Assembly: GCA_030248405.1 (NCBI GenBank)
Contig: JARCMA010000429.1
Span: 1-35,904 of the forward strand
Length of the DNA: 35,904 bases
From: Microcoleus sp. MP8IB2.171
GTDB lineage: Bacteria > Cyanobacteriota > Cyanobacteriia > Cyanobacteriales > Microcoleaceae
Direction of reading: 5' to 3'
Shown here: piece by piece, positions 28,291 to 35,904 of the stretch
Numbering within the stretch: the first letter of the stretch is position 1
Layout of the letters: each line of letters starts with the position of its first letter
Notes under the pieces: generated by a model
What the model was told of the DNA's origin: nothing
What the model saw: the letters and a program-made list of their open reading frames with translations, nothing else
Database searches by the model: none
Program-made: the position numbers and the translations under genes

Positions 28291-29190
28291 TCAAATTTCA
28301 CTTACTCCATAAATTTGCCGCACCTCTTCCAAACTATTTGCCGTCTTGAGTCTTTCCTGAATTGCCTTCAATACATCCACATCCGAAATCTGAGATATTT
28401 CTGGCAATAGCTGTAATCCCTCACTACCGAATTTTAGCTCCAAACCAAATTCAATAGCTGACAAGATTCCTTGTTGTAAACCTTGTTGTAAACCTTGTTG
28501 TAAACCTTGTTGTAAACCTCGTTGTTCTCCTTCCCTCCAAATCTCTTGATACCAAGGCGATTCTCGTAAAACAGCCATATCCCACCTCATAATTTGCTGG
28601 ACTAAACGAGTTTCCAATACAAAGGTAGCAAAAAAAGCTAACAGGTTTTCCAACTCATTCAACTGTTCATCAGCACGTAAAAGTTGGACTGCTTGCTGCA
28701 CTACTGCTTCCTCACCACCACCTCTCAGCACTGGTACAAAGGGAAGCAAAGATGTTAACTGTTGTTGAAAAACTGTTTGGGCATCTACTTCCCAGAGATT
28801 AATTACGCGATACTCCTGAGTTGCTCTTAATCCGAAAACCTGCGATTCATAGCCTCTAGCTATAACCACTCCCGGTGTTGGTTGCAAAATATTAATCAGT
28901 ACCGGGTAGACTGGCAAGTTGTATCGCTCTTCTGCTAGTGCTGCGTAAGCTCGCATTCGTAAAGGCATCCGATTATTATAGCGCAATTGTATCTCGTTCA
29001 GCACTAAAAACTCGCCGATTTGTGGACTGTAGGCTTTTACTATTACATCTCCCTCCCGACTAATCCATTGGAACTCAGAGGTAAGAATATCTCGCGCCGT
29101 TATATTGGGGGACTGCGTTACCCATTTCACCCAAGCATCGGGTGCTAAACTAATTAAACTTTTGCTACCGATATCTGCTGATTTAGTCAT
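28291..29190 (-). CDS. Mirror copy: Rpn/PD-(D/E)XK-like protein
   Basis: Identical to 6715..7614. Confidence 0.7.
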   Translation of the reverse strand: MTKSADIGSKSLISLAPDAWVKWVTQSPNITARDILTSEFQWISREGDVIVKAYSPQIGEFLVLNEIQLRYNNRMPLRMRAYAALAEERYNLPVYPVLINILQPTPGVVIARGYESQVFGLRATQEYRVINLWEVDAQTVFQQQLTSLLPFVPVLRGGGEEAVVQQAVQLLRADEQLNELENLLAFFATFVLETRLVQQIMRWDMAVLRESPWYQEIWREGEQRGLQQGLQQGLQQGLQQGILSAIEFGLELKFGSEGLQLLPEISQISDVDVLKAIQERLKTANSLEEVRQIYGVSEI

Positions 29191-29468
29191 TGGTCATTGG
29201 TCATTGGTCATTGCTTAGTAGGTTCAGTGAGTAACTCAAGTTGCTAGTCATAAGATTGAGGCTCTTTGTATGCAGTAGGTATGTTGTTGAGCTTTAGCGC
29301 TAAAGCGCAACAACGTACCCATTCCGAGCAAGACCTGATGCAAGTAACTAGCAATTTGAGTTAAGTAAAGAAACCTAACCTACAATATACCGCCCCTTTT
29401 GTTGTGGGGTAGGTTCTCGTAGCCCGCCCCACACCCCATAGCAGGCAAGATGCCTGCTCCACAAGAGA

Positions 29469-30710
29469 TTAAGTCGTATACTCGGCGTTAATTTTCACGT
29501 AGTCGTAAGTCAAATCGCATCCCCAAGCTTTACCAAAACCACCTCCATTGCCAATACTTACTGAAATTAAAACGGTATCTTCTTTCAAATAAGCACCAGA
29601 TGCTGCTGTTTTCAAGTATGCACTAGCAGCAGATCGATCGAATGCTAAAGGTTGTCCGTTTTCCATTAGTAAGAAATTACCTAACCTGATTTGCAAATTT
29701 TCTTGATCGAAGGCGACACCAGCACGTCCAGCTGCTGCTGCAATTCTTCCCCAGTTGGGGTCGCGACCGAAAATAGCTGATTTAACTAGAGATGAACCGG
29801 CGATCGTTTTGGCAACTTGACGCGCCGCTTTGTCATCAGTTGCGCCAGAAACTACTACTTCAACGAGACAGGTGGCACCTTCGCCGTCCCGTGCGATCGC
29901 TTTTGCCAAATGCTGACAAACTGCTGTTAACATGGCCTCCAACTTTTCTGCTTCTGGGCCTATTTCGGTAATCGCGGGTGTGCGAGATTGTCCGTTAGCT
30001 AAAGCAATTAAGGTGTCGTTGGTACTGGTATCGCCGTCAACAGTAATTTGATTGAAGCTTTTATCGGCGGCGCGACTCAACATTTGTTGCCACAGGGAAG
30101 GAGAAACCGCTGCATCGCAGGTAACAAAAGATAGCATTGTCGCCATGTTGGGATGAATCATACCCGAACCTTTGGCAATTCCCCCGATTCGGACTGGACG
30201 ATCGTGCATGATTGTTTCTAGGGCGATCGATTTTGGCACTAAATCTGTGGTGATAATCGCCTTTGCAGCTGAATCGCCTCCGGTTTCCGATAAGGCGGCG
30301 ACGAGTTCAGGAATTCCTGCTTTCAGCACATCCATCTTAATCCGCTGACCGATGACGCCAGTAGATGCTAGCAAGATAGAGTCTGAGGGAATATTCAGTA
30401 TTTGAGCTAAATTTTGGGCGCATTCGATCGCATCAATCCAACCTTGGGAACCTGTAGCAGCATTAGCTTGTCCAGCGTTGCAGAGAATAGCGCTGGCACC
30501 TGGTTTAGATTGCAGCCGCTGACGGCAGTAATCCACAGGGGCGGCACGTACAACAGAGGTGGTGAATACTCCAGCTGCGATCGCCTCCACATCCGACACA
30601 ATCAAAGCTAAATCCGGTAATCCCGAAGCTTTCAGTCCAGCCGTAATCCCCGCCGCACGATACCCCCTGGGTGCTGTCACGCTACCGCTGATTTCCTGCC
30701 ATTCTGTCAT
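29469..30710 (-). CDS. argJ: Mirror copy: ArgJ
   Basis: Identical to 5195..6436. Confidence 0.95.
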   Translation of the reverse strand: MTEWQEISGSVTAPRGYRAAGITAGLKASGLPDLALIVSDVEAIAAGVFTTSVVRAAPVDYCRQRLQSKPGASAILCNAGQANAATGSQGWIDAIECAQNLAQILNIPSDSILLASTGVIGQRIKMDVLKAGIPELVAALSETGGDSAAKAIITTDLVPKSIALETIMHDRPVRIGGIAKGSGMIHPNMATMLSFVTCDAAVSPSLWQQMLSRAADKSFNQITVDGDTSTNDTLIALANGQSRTPAITEIGPEAEKLEAMLTAVCQHLAKAIARDGEGATCLVEVVVSGATDDKAARQVAKTIAGSSLVKSAIFGRDPNWGRIAAAAGRAGVAFDQENLQIRLGNFLLMENGQPLAFDRSAASAYLKTAASGAYLKEDTVLISVSIGNGGGFGKAWGCDLTYDYVKINAEYTT

Positions 30711-31103
30711 AACTTTCCCCTCCAGCCTTTTGCTTGTCTGAGAGCGGATCATACCATTTTAGATTTTAAATTAAAGATTTTAGATTTTAGATTAAAGAAT
30801 TGAAGAAACTCTTGCTGCGAGGGATTTTCAGTCAAGTCAACCCATGTTTGTCTAATATCGCTTCCGTTTACATACTCCCCCTAAGACCGCTCCATTCTTT
30901 ACTTTTGACTTTTGACTTTTGACTTTTGACTTCCGCGTAGCGGCACTAGCTCCTCAAAAAAAAAGGGGAGTCGCTTGGATGGACGACTCTCCCGATCATC
31001 AGGGTGCATCTACATACACGATTATAAATGGTTGGGGGTGAGGGGTGATACCCCTTATTGTATTTTTTTGGTGAAGTCTGGCCGCTTTTTGTTAAAGTTG
31101 AGA

Positions 31104-32588
31104 CTAAGATTTCAACTTTTGGGCCAGCAGTTGGTTGGTCAGCTGGGGATCGGCTCGACCAGATGTTTTCTTCATCACCTGTCCGACAAAGAAGCCCAAC
31201 AGTTTGGTTTTGCCGTTGCGGTACTGTTCTAGCTCTTTGGGATTTGCCGCCAAGATTTCATCGATGATGGTTTCTAGAGCTACAGTATCCGAGATTTGGG
31301 TTAATCCCTTGCGATCGACCACTTCCTTAGCCGAACCACCACTAGAGAACAACTCCGGTAGAATATCTTTGGCAATCTTGCCGCTGATAGTGCCTGCTTC
31401 GATTAGGGAAATCAGTTCAGCTAAGGTGTCCGGTTTGAGGGCAATTTGGGCGATGCTAAGTTTTTCGTTGTTGAGGTAGGCGCTGATATCGCCCATCACC
31501 CAATTAGCCGCTTGCTTGGAATTGGCACCAGCGGCGACAACGGCTTCAAAATATTCGGACACGGAGCGATCGTCTGTCAGTACCCGCGCATCGTAGGCAG
31601 AAAGTCCCAATTCACTTTCATAGCGGTGTCGTTTCTGGGCCGGGAGTTCTGGCAGTTCCGACTTCCACTTCTGTAGCTGCGCGGATGTCACCTCAATGGG
31701 AGCTAAATCGGGTTCGGGGAAATAGCGGTAATCGCTGGAACCTTCCTTGATCCGCATACTGATAGTGCGTTGACTGCCTTCCTCCCACAGCCTAGTTTCT
31801 TGCACAATCCGCTCACCGGCTTCCAGTGCTGTGGTTTGCCGATCGATCTCGTAATCGATCGCCCTTTCAATAGCACTGAAGGAGTTCATATTCTTAATTT
31901 CTACCTTCGTGCCAAACTCTTTTCGTCCCACCGGACGCACGGAGATATTCACGTCGCAGCGCAGGGAACCTTCCTGCATATTGCCGTCGCTGACACCCAA
32001 ATAGCGCAGAATTCGGCGCAGTTCTTGGGCATATTCAGCAGCTTCTAGGGCCGATCGCATATCCGGTTCTGAGACAATTTCTACTAAAGCTACACCCGTG
32101 CGGTTGAAGTCTACCAGAGAGTAAGTGGAACCCGAAAGGCGGTCGCTACCCGCGTGAACCAACTTTCCCGCATCTTCCTCCATGTGCAGGCGAGTGATAC
32201 CAATCTTTTTGCGGGTAACTTTACCCGCTTCATCCACCAATTCAACTTCTAGCCAACCATGCTCGGCAATAGGCAGGTCGTACTGAGAAATTTGGTAATT
32301 TTTAGGCAAATCGGGATAAAAATACTGTTTGCGGTCAAATTTGCTATAGGGTGCAATCTCAGAGTTGAGGGCTATCCCAGCTTTGACGGCGTACTCCAGT
32401 ACCTTCTCATTGAGTACTGGCAACACTCCCGGCATACCCATGCAAATTGGGCAAACGTTCTGGTTTGGGCGACTGCCAAATTCGGTAGAACAATTGCAGA
32501 AAATCTTAGTGTCGGTACTAAGCTGACAGTGGGTTTCTAAACCGATCACGGCTTCGTACTGAGTTTTAACTGGTGCAGCGGTTGTCAT
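31104..32588 (-). CDS. gatB: Mirror copy: GatB
   Basis: Identical to 3317..4801. Confidence 0.97.
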   Translation of the reverse strand: MTTAAPVKTQYEAVIGLETHCQLSTDTKIFCNCSTEFGSRPNQNVCPICMGMPGVLPVLNEKVLEYAVKAGIALNSEIAPYSKFDRKQYFYPDLPKNYQISQYDLPIAEHGWLEVELVDEAGKVTRKKIGITRLHMEEDAGKLVHAGSDRLSGSTYSLVDFNRTGVALVEIVSEPDMRSALEAAEYAQELRRILRYLGVSDGNMQEGSLRCDVNISVRPVGRKEFGTKVEIKNMNSFSAIERAIDYEIDRQTTALEAGERIVQETRLWEEGSQRTISMRIKEGSSDYRYFPEPDLAPIEVTSAQLQKWKSELPELPAQKRHRYESELGLSAYDARVLTDDRSVSEYFEAVVAAGANSKQAANWVMGDISAYLNNEKLSIAQIALKPDTLAELISLIEAGTISGKIAKDILPELFSSGGSAKEVVDRKGLTQISDTVALETIIDEILAANPKELEQYRNGKTKLLGFFVGQVMKKTSGRADPQLTNQLLAQKLKS

Positions 32589-32946
32589 GAGCTAACAAAT
32601 TGAGGCATAACAATAATCAATCTGCTTCTATTTTAACTTTTTGCAGACAAGCTACAGATGTAGAGACGTTTCATGAAACGTCTCTACATCTGTAGTAACG
32701 TAAGTTGCTAGTTATAAGGTACGTTGTTGCGCTTTAGCGCTCAAAGAGCGCTAAAGCGCAACAACGTACCCATTATATGGAACCAACGTCTCTACACCAG
32801 AGGGTGTTCATTTGTAGCAGAAATAAATCCAAACTACATAACATAGTAGCTGGAACAAAGCAAGCCAAATTTCTGAAGAGTTTATTTAGTTGAGCGGTCT
32901 TTTCTGAATTATGCGATCGCAGCTTTCCCCCATCTTTGTTTACTGG

Positions 32947-33045
32947 TTACCTTTCCATTCCGTCGCAACCGCCTTTACAAGCATCAACCGTTATACTTCC
33001 AGCAACTATCTGGGTTAACTGATTTTCACAAGCAGGACATTTCAT
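32947..33045 (-). CDS. Mirror copy: 32-aa zinc-knuckle ORF
   Basis: Identical to 2860..2958. Confidence 0.5.
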   Translation of the reverse strand: MKCPACENQLTQIVAGSITVDACKGGCDGMER

Positions 33046-33455
33046 AGTTTTTCCTCACCTAGTGACTTTTGCAATTTTACTCGTTCTGCTAATAAATAAA
33101 AGATCGCGATGCCCACCCAGTCAGCTGCTAGATCGTAAAAACTAGCACTTCGGTTGGGTGAAAGTGTCTGGAGCAGCTCATCAGCTATACAACTAATTGC
33201 CACTAGAAGTGGAGCCAGCGGTATTGAAATAGACCAGACAGAAATTTTTCGTTTGCTTAGGGCTAGATGACCGAAGAAGGCTGCCATACCTAACAATATA
33301 AAATGGCCTATTGTATCGTAATAAGGGATGGTGGAGGATTTAACAGGGAGAACTTTCAAGTATGCTGAGATAGATATTGTGATTAAAAGAGCAAAGTAGA
33401 ACCAAAAAGCAAAAATCCAGCCTTTCTTTGAGGATTTCAACCAGGAAAAGTTCAT
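33042..33455 (-). CDS. Mirror copy: VanZ-like protein
   Basis: Identical to 2450..2863. Confidence 0.8.
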   Translation of the reverse strand: MNFSWLKSSKKGWIFAFWFYFALLITISISAYLKVLPVKSSTIPYYDTIGHFILLGMAAFFGHLALSKRKISVWSISIPLAPLLVAISCIADELLQTLSPNRSASFYDLAADWVGIAIFYLLAERVKLQKSLGEEKL

Positions 33456-33637
33456 ATTTGTTGAGTCTGCTTATAAGTTACCTACAGCTACAAAAACAAA
33501 TAAGATGATTCCTGAAATTCTGGCTCTTTCGGAGTTGTGATGTTTTTGTTCAAAAAATCACATTTTCATGTTTCTGCCCCTCTACTCCTCTGCCCCCCTG
33601 CCCCTCTGCTCCTCTGCCCCTCTGCTCTTCTCTTTCC

Positions 33638-35404
33638 CTAGCCCCTAGCTATAGCTTTCTTGCCCACGAGTAGATAAACGGTCATGTCTCCTTTGCCTTT
33701 TACCTGGATTACACCCCGGTTTTCAAAATCGAACTTGTCCTTTAAACACTTGTAAGTTGCTTCTGTCATTTGAATACAGCCTGCCACACCATGAGATTCC
33801 ATGCGGCTAGCAGTGTTAACCGTGTCACCCCACAAATCGTAGATAAACTTTTTGATACCTATGACTCCGGCGACAACAGGCCCTGTGTTGATGCCAATTC
33901 GGATACTGAAATCTACATTATTTGCCATGTTAAATTCCTTGATTGCCTCCTGCATATCAAGAGCCATTTCGGCGACGGCGGCGGCGTGATCGGGCCGTGG
34001 GTTGGGCAAACCTCCAACCACCATATAAGCATCGCCAATTGTTTTAATTTTTTCCAACCCATGCAGTTCAACCAGTCGGTCAAATGCGGAAAATATTTGG
34101 TTAAGTAAGCTCACCAGTTCTACCGGAGATGTACGCGCTGCCAGTTTGGTAAAGCCAACGATGTCAGCAAATAGAACAGTGGCTTCGGGGAAGCTATCGG
34201 CAATGATAGATTCTTCTTTTTTCAACCGCTCTGCAATTGCTGATGGCAAGATATTTAGCAGTAGGTGTTCTGCTTTTTCTTGTTCGGATTTGAGTTGTTT
34301 TAAAGAATATTCTAATGTTTCTAGCATCCAGTTAATGGTTCCTCCAAGACTGGACAATTCATCTTCTCCAGCACTGGATACGCGCAAGGAAAGATCGCCG
34401 CTTGCACCAATGCTTTTGACTCCATTACTGAGACTAGCCAACCGCGACAAAACCATCTTTTCTAATAGCAATAGATTGCCGATTCCAAACACAAACCCGG
34501 CTCCAATGAGTGAGAAGAGGAGATAAATTAGGCTAGCTTTTCCTTGGTTGTAAATAAGTCTTGGAAATTTAACTTCCATTAGTAAAGCTGGTTTGCCGTA
34601 GATATCCTTCAATATGGTATAACCTGCGATCGCATTTTCATCTAGCGGTCGGACGAGAATCTCCCCATTTTGGATTTGGGATTTGGGATTTGGGATTTCT
34701 CCCACCACCTCTTGCTTCTCTTTTTCTGCCAAGGCGGTACTCATTGCCTGTAAGTTGGGAGGTAGCTGTACATTATTTAAAGGATGGATAGTTATAGATA
34801 ACTGAGTCAGAGTGGCTAAACGCTTGATTTCGTCAGCGTTTAAGTAGCGTCCCATGACCAGCGTGCCGCGAATTGGGCCGTTGAATTTGTTGGTGACGAT
34901 CGGATGAGAGGCAATCAGCAATGGCCCTTCTGGTACTATAACGATTCCCTCATGACTGGTTTTTGGTGTAGCGTGTTGCACTAAAAGGCTGCTAGCCGTC
35001 AAATGCTGTTGCAGTCCCTTTGATACGGGAATCCCTTTCTGATACTTGAAATCGAAGCCTTTGCTGAGGACTGTTCGACGGTCAGAGTCGATTAATACGG
35101 TTGTGTTGAGCCTAAAATCTAAGAAAGTCTGATTAGAAAGATTCGTTTTGAGATAGCGTTTGTCGGTATCCACCATGAAGTTGTAGGTGTCGTCCCAAGC
35201 ACCTAACTGGCGAACCAAGACGCTCAAGTTGCTAACATCCTCATCTAAGGCATCTAAGGCGCGTTTCACTCCCTGAGTAGTATAATCTACCTCCAAGTCT
35301 TGGGTATGCTTCATGAGATGGATGTATGCGGTAGCATACAAAACCCCAACTAGCCCTACGAGGCTTAGACCAATAACCAGCAGTGTCTTTTGACGCAGTT
35401 TCAT
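33638..35404 (-). CDS. Mirror copy: CHASE4-like/HAMP/adenylate cyclase
   Basis: Identical to 501..2267. Confidence 0.9.
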   Translation of the reverse strand: MKLRQKTLLVIGLSLVGLVGVLYATAYIHLMKHTQDLEVDYTTQGVKRALDALDEDVSNLSVLVRQLGAWDDTYNFMVDTDKRYLKTNLSNQTFLDFRLNTTVLIDSDRRTVLSKGFDFKYQKGIPVSKGLQQHLTASSLLVQHATPKTSHEGIVIVPEGPLLIASHPIVTNKFNGPIRGTLVMGRYLNADEIKRLATLTQLSITIHPLNNVQLPPNLQAMSTALAEKEKQEVVGEIPNPKSQIQNGEILVRPLDENAIAGYTILKDIYGKPALLMEVKFPRLIYNQGKASLIYLLFSLIGAGFVFGIGNLLLLEKMVLSRLASLSNGVKSIGASGDLSLRVSSAGEDELSSLGGTINWMLETLEYSLKQLKSEQEKAEHLLLNILPSAIAERLKKEESIIADSFPEATVLFADIVGFTKLAARTSPVELVSLLNQIFSAFDRLVELHGLEKIKTIGDAYMVVGGLPNPRPDHAAAVAEMALDMQEAIKEFNMANNVDFSIRIGINTGPVVAGVIGIKKFIYDLWGDTVNTASRMESHGVAGCIQMTEATYKCLKDKFDFENRGVIQVKGKGDMTVYLLVGKKAIARG

Positions 35405-35904
35405 GAAATTAGTGATGGTAATTTCAATTTGAAGATTTGAGTTGGCAGGTTGAATTTAATAGGACTTACGCAACTGGCACATAGAGTAGGGTGCGTCAGA
35501 GGCTGAAATCCTTATTCTATCCATGTATAACTTCGTCTGATGCACCCTACAAGTTGATTTAAGTGTGACAGTTGGCCTTAGTCCTGTTTAATTGAAAATT
35601 TTAAATTTGCATTTCTGTCCAGGCTTAGTATAACTCATATCATGTTCGGTTACATCGGCATTGTCTGTTGTCATCATTGGTTAAATTTAACCGCAGATGA
35701 AGACAGATGAACGCAGATGAACGCAGATAAGAGCGGGGATTTTTAGGTGACCGGTTGCATCGTTAGTATATGAGTGAGATAGTCAAATTGTCTGTTGTCA
35801 TCGTTGGTTAAATTTTTACCGCAGATGAAGACAGATGAACGCAGATTAACGCAGATGCAGAATAATCACACGATTTTTTTAGGTAACCGATGCGTAAGGA
35901 CATG

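Larger units (their letters stand above)
1..35904. repeat. Perfect inverted duplication (palindromic contig): arm 1 = 1..17952, arm 2 = 17953..35904, no spacer
   Basis: All ORF pairs in the track satisfy start+end' = 35905 with identical proteins. First bases catgtccttacgcatcggttacc match the reverse complement of the last bases ggtaaccgatgcgtaaggacatg. Centre reads agagacgtttca|tgaaacgtctct. Confidence 0.98.

Noticed and set aside
1-35904. Giant palindrome as a new kind of hairpin replicon or telomere system
   Set aside because: The gene content is ordinary chromosome, there is no telomere resolvase or replication gene, and the axis lies in a pre-existing short palindrome. An artefact is simpler; kept only as a testable alternative.
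17953-35904. Second copies of all genes as true duplications
   Set aside because: They are base-for-base mirror images, giving no independent evidence. They are listed only for coordinate completeness.

Overview
The window is a perfect, spacer-less inverted duplication. Bases 1..17952 and 17953..35904 are reverse complements: every ORF at (s,e) has an identical mate at (35905-e, 35905-s), and the two ends and the centre agree base for base where I read them. Only about 18 kb of sequence is therefore unique. That arm looks like ordinary cyanobacterial chromosome (HIP1 GCGATCGC sites, ferrochelatase with a C-terminal CAB-like helix, many dispersed palindromes; possibly a filamentous/Oscillatoriales-type genome). 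It encodes a CHASE4-like/HAMP/adenylate cyclase, VanZ-like protein, GatB, ArgJ, an Rpn/PD-(D/E)XK-like protein, a Ser/Thr kinase, three tandem DUF29-like paralogs, a secreted coiled-coil protein, a P-loop kinase-like protein, a SAM methyltransferase, HemH, a DUF4126-like membrane protein, a Glu/Leu dehydrogenase and a glycosyltransferase. The fold-back axis lies exactly inside a short natural palindrome (GTAGAGACGTTTCATGAAACGTCTCTAC) that also occurs at 3210..3253 with asymmetric flanks, so an assembly or amplification artefact is the most likely explanation. I found no convincing new defence or mobile system. The best leads are dispersed structured repeats (including a double hairpin with compensatory changes in both stems), a possible sRNA after gatB, two short ORFs missing from the ORF track, and the DUF29 triplet.
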